The notes under the pieces are model-generated. The model was not told the DNA's origin, ran no database searches, and saw nothing but the letters and a program-made list of their open reading frames with translations. Positions 27,395-34,992 of a stretch of 64,000 nucleotides of DNA are shown here, one piece after another; within the stretch, counting starts at the first letter, position 1, and the number at the start of each line of letters is the position of its first letter. The stretch is from Flavobacterium selenitireducens (lineage in GTDB: Bacteria; Bacteroidota; Bacteroidia; Flavobacteriales; Flavobacteriaceae). The position numbers were made by a program, and so were the translations under genes. Where the stretch lies: assembly GCF_014748335.1 (NCBI RefSeq), contig NZ_JAAVIY010000002.1:1-64000 (forward strand), read 5' to 3'.

Positions 27395-28716
27395 ATGTCT
27401 TCCGATTTGACCAAACACGTAAATTGCTTGAGTTTTCCTACAGATGTTCGTTCGAGCGCATCTTTTCGATAATATCTGAAACGAAGTCCAGCTTCGAGAT
27501 AATCGCCCATGATGGCAGAAATCCGGTTTTGTTCTCCGGGTGTCAATTCGCGCTCACTCGCATAATCGATCTCGAACAGATCGCGTTCGGTTTGTCGTAT
27601 CACGAATTCCTTGACGTTTCCGTCGTCTTCGAAAATCTTTTTCGTCAGCGAATAAAATGTCATGCCCGCCGGCTTTTTCCCACTTGGCAAAATCGCGAAA
27701 TCGCTCGTGCGTCCGACGAGTTTTTTCAGTATCGGACGCTTGACCGTGCTTATTTCGTCGAGAATTCCGCGATCGCCCACATCGTAACGGATAAACGGAT
27801 GTGCTTTGTTGTCGAGGCTCGTTACGACAATTCGACCTTCCGTTCCATGCGGGACGGGATTTCCGGCATCATCGAGAATTTCCACGAAAATGGTTTCCGA
27901 ATTCACGAGCCAATCTCCGTCGGGATTTTCAAACGCGATGACTTCCAATTCAGATGCTCCGTACTCGTTTGCAACCGGAATCCCAAGGTGTTTTTCGATC
28001 AATTTCCGATCGTCTTCAAACAACATCTCGGAAGTCGTGATGCACACCTTGAGCGTCGGGCAAATCGCTTTAAGTATGAGGTTTTTCTTTTTCAGATATT
28101 TCGCGAGCAACACGAAATTACTCGTATAACCATTGATGTATTCAAAACGTGTCCTGGCGAATTTCGCTGTGATTTTCTCGAGAGCCGCGTCCGACAGATC
28201 GAAAATATCGAATCTATAACGCTTGCTTAAAAAGTCTTTGAGCTGGAGTTTTTTCGAAGCGATCGAATCAAGCGAACGCCCGTAGAATCGCGCTTGCCAT
28301 GACGAATTGAAATCGAGGTCGTACCACGCGAACCGCCGTTGGATGTTGGCCCAGATCATAGCGTGGCAAAACTTGTCTTTGGCAAACGTCATTGGGTTTC
28401 CGCTCGATCCCGAGGTTTTGTTGACGAATACCGAACCCGTGGAATATCCATCCGAAAGCCGCTGTTCAAGAGGCCGTTGGAAATCCTGTTTGCGCATAAC
28501 GGGCAATCTGGCCCAGTCATTTTTATCCGAACCAGACGCTATTTCGCGATAAAACGCGTTGTGTTCCAAATGGAAATCGAGAATTTCTTTTTTGCGCTTT
28601 TCGACGAATTCCGCGTAAGCGCCGTCAGGAACATCGAGTATTTTGCCTAGCTCGACGCGTGCCCGTTTTAGCGGATAACCATTGAGTTGGAGCGATAAGT
28701 CGAAAATTCCGGCCAC
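27391..28716 (-). CDS. CapK/phenylacetate-CoA-ligase-like AMP-forming enzyme
   Basis: 441 residues. Adenylate-forming fold: the phosphate loop is NKTSGSSGNPMTFAKDK, followed by NEYGASELEVIAFE and YDVGDRGIL, as in CapK, phenylacetate-CoA ligase and coenzyme F390 synthetase relatives. CapK-type proteins occur in capsule and O-antigen clusters, where they may activate an acid for amide or ester decoration of sugars. It is first in the operon 28716-24220 and has its own promoter. The substrate is not deducible. Confidence 0.83.
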   Translation of the reverse strand: MAGIFDLSLQLNGYPLKRARVELGKILDVPDGAYAEFVEKRKKEILDFHLEHNAFYREIASGSDKNDWARLPVMRKQDFQRPLEQRLSDGYSTGSVFVNKTSGSSGNPMTFAKDKFCHAMIWANIQRRFAWYDLDFNSSWQARFYGRSLDSIASKKLQLKDFLSKRYRFDIFDLSDAALEKITAKFARTRFEYINGYTSNFVLLAKYLKKKNLILKAICPTLKVCITTSEMLFEDDRKLIEKHLGIPVANEYGASELEVIAFENPDGDWLVNSETIFVEILDDAGNPVPHGTEGRIVVTSLDNKAHPFIRYDVGDRGILDEISTVKRPILKKLVGRTSDFAILPSGKKPAGMTFYSLTKKIFEDDGNVKEFVIRQTERDLFEIDYASERELTPGEQNRISAIMGDYLEAGLRFRYYRKDALERTSVGKLKQFTCLVKSEDI

Positions 28717-28730
28717 GGTTCAAATTTTGG

Positions 28731-28761
28731 TAAAAATAGTGGGAAACGTTCCCATCCGCAA
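28731..28761 (-). promoter_or_regulatory. Promoter of the CapK-like/wecB operon
   Basis: On the minus strand TTG (28761-28759), 20-base spacer, TATTTTTA (28738-28731; the last base differs from TAnnTTTG), 14 bases upstream of the ATG at 28716. Confidence 0.5.
28740..28754. promoter_or_regulatory. Candidate operator, inverted repeat TGGGAA-N3-TTCCCA
   Basis: A perfect 6+3+6 palindrome sits in the spacer of the minus-strand promoter and 21 bases upstream of the purD -33 element. A protein bound here could affect both divergent promoters. No regulator is identified. Confidence 0.35.
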
Positions 28762-28775
28762 ATAATTAAAATTTA

Positions 28776-28806
28776 TTGTCTTTCCCGCCAAAACCGAGTA
28801 TTTTTG
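28776..28806 (+). promoter_or_regulatory. Promoter of purD
   Basis: TTG (28776-28778), 20-base spacer, TATTTTTG (28799-28806), 24 bases before the ATG at 28831. Matches the flavobacterial consensus well. Confidence 0.7.
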
Positions 28807-28830
28807 GCGTCTTAAACACACGACTACATC

Positions 28831-30108
28831 ATGACGATTCTTCTCCTCGGATCTGGCGGACGCGAACATGCGTTGGCCTGGAAACTTCTAAAAAGCCCCT
28901 TGTGTACCAATCTGTTAGTCGCACCGGGAAACGCGGGAACGGCCCAAATTGCAACGAACGTAAACATTTCGCCAACGAATTTCGCCGACGTGAAGCAATT
29001 GGTTTTGGATGAAAACGTCGAATTGGTCGTCGTCGGGCCCGAGGATCCGTTGGTGGAGGGCATTTTCGATTTTTTCAAAGCCGATGAGGAACTGTCCGAA
29101 ATCCCGGTGATCGGCCCGTCTAAAGAAGGCGCGCGACTCGAAGGCAGCAAGGAGTTCGCAAAGGAGTTTTTGATCCGTCACAAAATCCCGACGGCGGCTT
29201 ACGACAGCTTTACGGCTCAAACCGTCGAAAAAGGTTGTGATTTTCTTGAGACGTTGAAACCGCCATATGTTTTGAAAGCGGATGGTTTGGCCGCCGGCAA
29301 AGGTGTCCTGATCCTGAGCGATCTCGAAGAAGCCAAATCGGAATTGCGCAATATGCTTGTCGGGCAAAAGTTCGGAGCCGCGTCTGCAAAAGTCGTCATT
29401 GAAGAATTCCTTGACGGGATCGAACTTTCTTGTTTTGTCCTTACCGACGGCAAAAGCTACAAAATTCTTCCGACGGCCAAAGATTACAAGCGAATCGGAG
29501 AAGGCGATACGGGCTTGAACACCGGAGGAATGGGCGCAGTTTCACCTGTTCCGTTCGCAGATCACGACTTTATGGAAAAGATCGAGACGCGCATCGTAAA
29601 ACCAACCGTTGACGGTTTGCGCAAAGATCATATCGAATACAAAGGTTTTATTTTTATCGGATTGATCAAAGTCGGGGACGACCCGATGGTCATCGAATAC
29701 AACGTTCGCATGGGCGACCCGGAAACGGAGGTCGTGATGCCGCGATTGAAATCGGATCTTGTCGAATTGTTTTTTGCCGTTTCCAACGAAAGGCTCGACG
29801 AAGTCGCGCTCGAGATCGACCACCGCGCTGCAACGACGGTCATGGTCGTGTCCGGCGGGTATCCGGAAGACTACCAGAAAGGCAAAGTGATCACGGGCTT
29901 TGACAAAATTTCAGATTCCATCGTTTTCCACGCGGGAACGAAACTCGACGAGGCGGGCAACGTCGTATCGAACGGAGGTCGCGTCCTGGCCGTGACATCC
30001 TATGGGAACGACTACGAAGAGGCCATAAAAAAATCGTATCAAAACATAGACAAGCTACATTTTGATACGATGTATTTCAGGAAAGATATCGGGTTCGACT
30101 TAGCCTAA
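28831..30108 (+). CDS. purD: Phosphoribosylamine-glycine ligase
   Basis: 425 residues, the normal GARS length. ATP-grasp enzyme of de novo purine synthesis: phosphoribosylamine + glycine + ATP give GAR. The N-terminus LLLGSGGREHALAWKL binds phosphoribosylamine; ATP-grasp motifs include VLKADGLAAGKGVLI, VIEEFLDGIELSCFVLTDG, NTGGMGAVSP and YNVRMGDPETEVVMPRL. Single gene with its own promoter; the 3' end overlaps the convergent DUF6341 gene by 9 bases. Other nucleotide-metabolism genes (upp, dut) are also in the window but not in the same transcript. Confidence 0.96.
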   Translation: MTILLLGSGGREHALAWKLLKSPLCTNLLVAPGNAGTAQIATNVNISPTNFADVKQLVLDENVELVVVGPEDPLVEGIFDFFKADEELSEIPVIGPSKEGARLEGSKEFAKEFLIRHKIPTAAYDSFTAQTVEKGCDFLETLKPPYVLKADGLAAGKGVLILSDLEEAKSELRNMLVGQKFGAASAKVVIEEFLDGIELSCFVLTDGKSYKILPTAKDYKRIGEGDTGLNTGGMGAVSPVPFADHDFMEKIETRIVKPTVDGLRKDHIEYKGFIFIGLIKVGDDPMVIEYNVRMGDPETEVVMPRLKSDLVELFFAVSNERLDEVALEIDHRAATTVMVVSGGYPEDYQKGKVITGFDKISDSIVFHAGTKLDEAGNVVSNGGRVLAVTSYGNDYEEAIKKSYQNIDKLHFDTMYFRKDIGFDLA

Positions 30109-30324
30109 GAAAGAATGGGCTGTAGTGTCCTGAACGTCCTCGTCTTTTGTGATTCCGATTTGTTTGATCCAATACCAGGTATAATAACAGCAGATGGCCA
30201 TGAAAATCCAGTTGAGGAGGTTGGCACCGAACCATGTCTCGAGCTCAAGGGCTCTCAACCAGTCAAACGGCAAGTACAATACGTCAACAAAAAGCCATTG
30301 GATTGCTTCGAATAATGATCTCAT
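30100..30324 (-). CDS. Small membrane protein, DUF6341 family
   Basis: 74 residues. One clear membrane span (about 34-54, LLNWIFMAICCYYTWYWI) preceded by an amphipathic, Trp-rich segment. It matches what I know as DUF6341, a small flavobacterial protein regularly found between purD and DUF6427. Function unknown. The gene has a consensus promoter whose -33 element lies within the first codons of the divergent DUF6427 gene, so the two may be controlled together. It converges on purD with a 9-base overlap. Confidence 0.8.
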   Translation of the reverse strand: MRSLFEAIQWLFVDVLYLPFDWLRALELETWFGANLLNWIFMAICCYYTWYWIKQIGITKDEDVQDTTAHSFLG

Positions 30325-30352
30325 CTTTGAACAAGTATTAATTTAGGTTCCA

Positions 30353-30382
30353 CAAAAGTATAAAAACTCGGCATGATAGCAA
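30353..30382 (-). promoter_or_regulatory. Promoter of the DUF6341 gene
   Basis: On the minus strand TTG (30382-30380), 19-base spacer, TACTTTTG (30360-30353), 28 bases upstream of the ATG at 30324. The -33 triplet lies inside the start of the DUF6427 coding region (30373). Confidence 0.6.
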
Positions 30383-31302
30383 GCCTTTTCCGAAAATCTA
30401 CGCCTTTTAACTATACGGTGCTCATTGCATTGGTGGCGTTCTTTTATTTGATTTTCCAGTTTTCGGGATCGGAGAGGACGAACGATGTGGCGGGATTGAT
30501 TGAGAAAGCATTTCTTTTGGGCTTGGTTTTCAGCTCGTTGTTCATCCTGAATTTCATCGTCAAGAAAAACGGATTGAGTCGTGACAACTCTTACGCTATT
30601 CTGTTCTTCTTTCTTTTTTTGCTGTTTTTCCCGTCGGTTTTTGACAATTTCAACCTGTGCGTTTCCAACTTTTTTGTGTTGCTCGCACTAAGGCGATTAG
30701 TCTCGCTCCAATCCCTGAAAGCGCCTAAAGAGAAGATTTTCGACGCTTCCCTGTGGATTTTTCTCGCGGCTTTGTTCCACTTTTGGGCGATCTTGTTTAT
30801 CGTCCTGGTATTCATTTCGATATTGTTCCACGTCTCGCGCGACTACCGCAACTGGATCTTGCCGTTCATCGCATTTGCGTCGGCCGCGGTGGTTTTCTTC
30901 CTGTTCGCCTTTATCGTCGACGAGACGCGAATCGATTTCGTATCGGCAAACATCCCGATTGATGTCAGCATCGATTATTTTACAGACAGCAAACAAAACC
31001 TCGCTCTTTCGATGTATGCGCCCGTGGTGGCGTATTTCGTCTTTATCATGGTTACCACATTGCCCAACCGCCCGTTAATCCTGCAATCGTCTTATAAAAA
31101 AATCATTCTCGCGTTTGTGGTTGGCGTCGCGGTTTTTATCGTATCCCCATTTAAGAGCAATGAGGTTTTGGTGTTTACCCTGGCGCCGTTGGCCATAATG
31201 GCTTCTACGATCGTCGAGACGACTTCAAGTGAACTCAAACGCGAAATCACGGTGGGTGTCACAGCGGTTTTGGCGATAGTCAGCTTTTTTATGCAATTAT
31301 AA
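30373..31302 (+). CDS. Polytopic membrane protein, DUF6427 family
   Basis: 309 residues with about eight to nine hydrophobic spans (for example TVLIALVAFFYLIFQF, LWIFLAALFHFWAILFIVLVFI). It matches the flavobacterial DUF6427 family by sequence style and by its fixed position next to DUF6341 and upp. No catalytic motif is visible; it is an inner-membrane protein of unknown role. Its stop overlaps that of the convergent upp gene by 6 bases. Confidence 0.78.
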   Translation: MIASLFRKSTPFNYTVLIALVAFFYLIFQFSGSERTNDVAGLIEKAFLLGLVFSSLFILNFIVKKNGLSRDNSYAILFFFLFLLFFPSVFDNFNLCVSNFFVLLALRRLVSLQSLKAPKEKIFDASLWIFLAALFHFWAILFIVLVFISILFHVSRDYRNWILPFIAFASAAVVFFLFAFIVDETRIDFVSANIPIDVSIDYFTDSKQNLALSMYAPVVAYFVFIMVTTLPNRPLILQSSYKKIILAFVVGVAVFIVSPFKSNEVLVFTLAPLAIMASTIVETTSSELKREITVGVTAVLAIVSFFMQL

Positions 31303-31950
31303 TTTGGGGCCGTATGCCAAATCGCCTGCATCTCCCAAGCCTGGAATGATGTAGTTTTTTTCGTTCAGCTTTTCGTCCTGGGCGGCAATCCAGAGATAGA
31401 AATTATCGGGAAGCGTTTGGTTGAGCAATTCCACACCTTCCGGAGCGGCGATTACCGCGGCAATATGCACGTTGTCTGGAGTTTCCGATTGCAACAGGAC
31501 GTCGATTACGGCTGCAAGCGATTGTCCGGTGGCCAACATCGGGTCGACAACGATAAGCGTTTTACCCTGAATCGATGGCATGGCACGGTATTCCACCTTG
31601 ATTTCAAAAGCGTCGTCGTTGTTGTAATGATGTCGGTAGGCCGAGATAAAACCATTCTGCGCATCGTCGAAATAGTTCATGAATCCAACGTGAAGCGGCA
31701 GTCCCGCGCGAAGTATCGAACATAAAACGATAGGCGTTTCGATTTCAGCGGTTTTCTTTATCGCGAGCGGCGTCCTGATTTCAATAGGGCGATATTCCAG
31801 TTCTTTGCTGATTTCATACGCCATGATTTCGCCAATTCTTTCGATGTTGCGACGGAACCTCATGCTGTCTTTTTGCACGTCGACGTTGCGGATTTGGGCG
31901 AGAAAGTGACTGAGGATACTGTGGTTTTCGGAAAGGTAGCGGATGTGCAT
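31297..31950 (-). CDS. upp: Uracil phosphoribosyltransferase
   Basis: 217 residues, the family length. Uracil + PRPP give UMP (pyrimidine salvage, cytoplasm). Motifs: EIETPIVLCSILRAGLP, the PRPP loop VVDPMLATGQSLAAVID, and the C-terminal uracil-binding YIIPGLGDAGDLAYGPKL. The final segment reads GDAGDLAYG where most bacterial enzymes have GDAGDRxFG, as is common in flavobacteria. Convergent with DUF6427. The region upstream of its start (31951-32113) holds a dispersed repeat and the promoter of the DUF4254 gene; no clear promoter for upp itself was seen. Confidence 0.95.
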   Translation of the reverse strand: MHIRYLSENHSILSHFLAQIRNVDVQKDSMRFRRNIERIGEIMAYEISKELEYRPIEIRTPLAIKKTAEIETPIVLCSILRAGLPLHVGFMNYFDDAQNGFISAYRHHYNNDDAFEIKVEYRAMPSIQGKTLIVVDPMLATGQSLAAVIDVLLQSETPDNVHIAAVIAAPEGVELLNQTLPDNFYLWIAAQDEKLNEKNYIIPGLGDAGDLAYGPKL

Positions 31951-31991
31951 GAGGAGTCGATTGATTTTCTAACATCGAAAGTTTTTAACCT

Positions 31992-32064
31992 GAGGCGCAG
32001 CCGAATTGTATGGAGGGCAGCGACTCGGGGGCTTAAGCCGAACAGGGCGAAGCCAAATAAAACC
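31992..32064 (+). repeat. Dispersed intergenic repeat, copy A (double)
   Basis: Two degenerate units: GAGGCGCAGCCGAATTGTAT from 31992, and GGGGCTTAAGCCGAACAGGG from 32027 followed by AAATAAAA. They resemble copies at 36555-36600 and 37357-37400. Non-coding. Confidence 0.5.
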
Positions 32065-32096
32065 TTTGAGGTTTGGTAAGTAAAGGTATATCTTTG
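32065..32096 (+). promoter_or_regulatory. Promoter of the DUF4254-GT9 operon
   Basis: TTTG (32065-32068), 20-base spacer, TATCTTTG (32089-32096), 17 bases before the ATG at 32114. Confidence 0.65.
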
Positions 32097-32113
32097 TGTT
32101 TTAATTCTGTTTT

Positions 32114-32719
32114 ATGTTCGCAAAATTAGCATATTCTGTTTTTGAGCAAAGCATCAACGACTACCACAAGTTCGACAATGTCGACCAACCCATAGAAAAT
32201 CCTTACGCCAAAGATCAATTCGAGCACCTTTTGTATGCCAAAAACTGGATCGATACGGTCCAATGGCATTTCGAAGACATCATCCGCGATCCGCAAATCG
32301 ATCCGGTTGCCGCCCTGACTTTAAAAAGACGCATCGATGCCTCCAACCAGGAGCGCACGGACATGGTGGAATACATCGACAGTTATTTCCTTCAAAAATT
32401 TGCGAACGTCGAGGTAAAGGCAAATGCGAAAATCAACTCCGAAAGCCCGGCATGGGCGTTCGACCGCCTTTCTATCCTGGCGCTCAAGATTTTCCATATG
32501 AACGAGGAAGCGACACGTCCCGAAGCATCCCAAGCTCACCGCGATGCGTGCCAATCCAAGCTCAACATCTTGCTCGAGCAACGCACGGACTTGTCTACCG
32601 CTATCGACGATTTGCTGTCGGACATCCAAAACGGCGACAAGTTCATGAAAGTGTACAAACAGATGAAAATGTACAACGACGAAGAACTCAATCCGGTGTT
32701 GTACCAAAACAAAAAATAG
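32114..32719 (+). CDS. DUF4254 protein
   Basis: 201 residues, mostly alpha-helical and soluble, no signal peptide. The N-terminal part (FEQSINDYHKFD, NPY, LLYAKNWIDTVQWHFEDIIRDP) is characteristic of DUF4254, a Bacteroidota family of unknown function that is generally next to a family 9 glycosyltransferase. Here the GT9 gene follows after 4 bases, so the two are co-expressed; an accessory role in LPS core synthesis is a guess from context. It has a consensus promoter. Confidence 0.85.
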   Translation: MFAKLAYSVFEQSINDYHKFDNVDQPIENPYAKDQFEHLLYAKNWIDTVQWHFEDIIRDPQIDPVAALTLKRRIDASNQERTDMVEYIDSYFLQKFANVEVKANAKINSESPAWAFDRLSILALKIFHMNEEATRPEASQAHRDACQSKLNILLEQRTDLSTAIDDLLSDIQNGDKFMKVYKQMKMYNDEELNPVLYQNKK

Positions 32720-32723
32720 TCGC

Positions 32724-33764
32724 TTGCCAAAGCAGATTTCACATATTGCCGTCATCCGGTTGAGCGCCATGGGCGACGTCGCGATGACGGTTCCCGTTTT
32801 ACGCGCATTGGCCAAACAACATCCGACGCTAAAAATCACAATGGTTTCCCGACCGTTTTTCGCACCTTTTTTCGATGGGATTCCCAATGTAGAATTTTTC
32901 GCTGCTGACCTCAAAGGCCGTCACAAGGGCATTTTCGGGTTGTTCAAACTATATTCCGATCTCAGCAGATTAAACATTGACGCTTTCGCGGATCTGCACA
33001 ATGTATTGCGCTCCAAAATCGTACGTACGTTCTTTGTCGCAAGCGGGAAATCGACTGGGAAAATCGATAAAGGGCGTGACGAAAAGAAAGCGCTGACACG
33101 TCTGCAAAACAAGAATTTTACCCGTCTCAAGACATCCGTTGAACGATACGCCGATGTGTTTCGAGAACTTGGCTTTGCGCTCGATTTGTCGCATCCGGAA
33201 TTTCCGGCGAAACCAAAATTATCGCAAGACGTCGTCGAACTAAGCGGAAACAAATCTGGAAACTGGATCGGGATCGCGCCTTTTGCCGCACATCAGGGAA
33301 AGCAATATCCGCTGGACCTGATGGCTCAAGTCGTGTCTGGAATATCGGACGTGAAAAGCAACACGATTTTTTTATTTGGAGCCGGGACTTCGGAAATCCA
33401 AATTTTGGAATCGCTGAAATCCGGCAAAGAAAACGTCATCGTCGTCGCCGGGAAACTTTCGCTTAAAAGCGAGCTTAAACTGATTGCCAACCTCGATGTG
33501 ATGCTCAGCATGGATTCCGGAAATGCTCATATTGCCACAATGTTTGGGATTCCAACTGTTACGCTTTGGGGCGCGACGCATCCGTTCGCTGGGTTTGCGC
33601 CCTTCGATCAACCGGAGTCAAATCAAATCGTATCCGATCGCGAAAAATTCCCGCTTTTGCCCACTTCGGTTTACGGCAACAAAATCGTCGAAGGATATGA
33701 AGACGCGATGCGCACCATTTCTGCGGAGTTTGTCATCCAAAAAATCAACGACCTGATCGCATAA
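32724..33764 (+). CDS. Family 9 glycosyltransferase (LPS heptosyltransferase-like)
   Basis: 346 residues, starting at TTG (32724): the next in-frame ATG would remove the conserved N-terminal strand HIAVIRLSAMGDV, so TTG is preferred. GT-B fold with GIAPFAAHQGKQYPLD and the donor-site region MLSMDSGNAHIATMFGIPTVTLWGATHPFAGF, both typical of GT9 enzymes that add heptose or a similar sugar to the LPS core at the cytoplasmic face of the inner membrane. It is coupled to the DUF4254 gene and faces the PaaE-like gene, whose terminator begins within its stop codon. Confidence 0.88.
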   Translation: MPKQISHIAVIRLSAMGDVAMTVPVLRALAKQHPTLKITMVSRPFFAPFFDGIPNVEFFAADLKGRHKGIFGLFKLYSDLSRLNIDAFADLHNVLRSKIVRTFFVASGKSTGKIDKGRDEKKALTRLQNKNFTRLKTSVERYADVFRELGFALDLSHPEFPAKPKLSQDVVELSGNKSGNWIGIAPFAAHQGKQYPLDLMAQVVSGISDVKSNTIFLFGAGTSEIQILESLKSGKENVIVVAGKLSLKSELKLIANLDVMLSMDSGNAHIATMFGIPTVTLWGATHPFAGFAPFDQPESNQIVSDREKFPLLPTSVYGNKIVEGYEDAMRTISAEFVIQKINDLIA

Positions 33765-33789
33765 AAAAAGCCTCCGTTTCGGGAAGCTT
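33763..33789 (-). terminator. Terminator of the PaaE-like gene
   Basis: Stem 33768-33789 (eight pairs with one mismatch, GTTTCG-type loop) followed on the minus strand by seven U residues (33769-33763). It overlaps the stop codon of the convergent GT9 gene. Confidence 0.7.
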
Positions 33790-33808
33790 CTGTCAGTTTT
33801 CAACTCGA

Positions 33809-34864
33809 TCAAACGTCGTCAAAATCAATGTAGACTTCTTCTGATGTAGGATGCGCCTGGCAGGTCAGGATCAAGCCTTGTGCGATCTCACCGTCCGTGA
33901 GGATGGCATTCTTGACCATTTCCGCCGAGCCTTTGGTGATGCGCGCCATACAGCTCGAGCATATTCCGCCCTGGCAGGAATACGGAGCGTCTATGCCTTG
34001 TTTCAAAGCGGCTTCGAGTAAGGTTTGCTTCTTCGACATCTCGAAAGTCGTCTCCTCGTCGTCTACCATTACGGTTATTTTGGTATGTCCTTCCACTGGT
34101 CCTGAGATTTGTTTTTCGGTTTTCGGAGGTACAAAAAGTTCAAAACGAATGTCTTTTTCCTTGATGTTGTGTTCTTTAAGGACGTTGCTCACCGTCATGA
34201 TCATTTCCTCGGGTCCGCATAGCCAGAACTTGTCGAACTCCACTTCCTTGAACTTGTTGTTGAGGATGAAATTCACCGTTGATCGCTCGATGCGTCCGAA
34301 TAATTGCCCCTCGATTTTCGCCTGGCTGAATACGAAATGTACGAAAAATCGCCCCGTGAATTGTTGTTCCAATTCGTGGATTTTGTTGTAAAATATCGTG
34401 TCCTCAGGCGATTTGTTGCCGTAGACGAGAACGAACGTGCTGAAAGGCTCATTCATCAAAACGCTCTGTACGATCGCCATTACGGGCGTAATTCCGCTTC
34501 CTGCGGCGAAAGCAGCGTAGTTCTTGCGGCGTTCGGGATGCGGTTCGAACGTGAACGTGCCTTCGGGCAAACCGACTTCCATCGTATCGCCTTCGCGTAA
34601 TTGCTTGTTGGCAAATGCAGAGAACACGCCGGATTTTATCGACTTGATGGCAATGCGCAGTTCGTCTCCGCCGGGAGCCGAGCAAATCGAATAGGCGCGC
34701 CTGATTTCCTCCCCGTCCAATGTCAATTTTAGCGTCAGGTATTGACCGGCGGTAAAGTTGTAATAATCGCGCAGTTGATCGGGAACGCGGAAAGCTACCG
34801 AAATGGCTTCGGGCGTCTCGCGTCTGACCTCAGAAATATTGAGTTTATAGAATGTTGTGGACAT
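33809..34864 (-). CDS. PaaE-like FAD/NADPH/2Fe-2S oxidoreductase
   Basis: 351 residues from the ATG at 34864 (15 bases after a perfect -7 box). Domain order: FAD-binding barrel with RAYSICSAP (about 58-66), NAD(P)-binding domain with AAGSGITPVMAI and the LCGPEEMI motif, then a C-terminal plant-type ferredoxin domain with CQGGICSSC and a fourth cysteine in LTCQAHP. This is the architecture of the reductase subunit of phenylacetyl-CoA epoxidase, but also of stand-alone electron-transfer flavoproteins. No paaABC genes are nearby, so a general electron donor, for example for a desaturase, is more likely. Cytoplasmic. Confidence 0.88.
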   Translation of the reverse strand: MSTTFYKLNISEVRRETPEAISVAFRVPDQLRDYYNFTAGQYLTLKLTLDGEEIRRAYSICSAPGGDELRIAIKSIKSGVFSAFANKQLREGDTMEVGLPEGTFTFEPHPERRKNYAAFAAGSGITPVMAIVQSVLMNEPFSTFVLVYGNKSPEDTIFYNKIHELEQQFTGRFFVHFVFSQAKIEGQLFGRIERSTVNFILNNKFKEVEFDKFWLCGPEEMIMTVSNVLKEHNIKEKDIRFELFVPPKTEKQISGPVEGHTKITVMVDDEETTFEMSKKQTLLEAALKQGIDAPYSCQGGICSSCMARITKGSAEMVKNAILTDGEIAQGLILTCQAHPTSEEVYIDFDDV

Positions 34865-34879
34865 CAAATGAAATTTTTG

Positions 34880-34887
34880 CAAAATTA
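34880..34887 (-). promoter_or_regulatory. -7 box TAATTTTG of the PaaE-like gene
   Basis: Perfect TAnnTTTG on the minus strand, 15 bases before the ATG at 34864. No good -33 element at the usual spacing. Confidence 0.5.
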
Positions 34888-34992
34888 CAAAAAACACATC
34901 TCGTTTCGAGGGTTGTGTGAACGATGTGCAATTCGAATCCGAAATGATGTAACAATTCCCTATTTTTATGCTCCTATCAAAAACCCGATCAG

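Noticed and set aside
33809..34864. Part of a phenylacetate degradation cluster
   Set aside because: The protein has PaaE architecture and the CapK-like protein at 27391 resembles PaaK, but no paaA-D or beta-oxidation genes are present and the two are unrelated in position.
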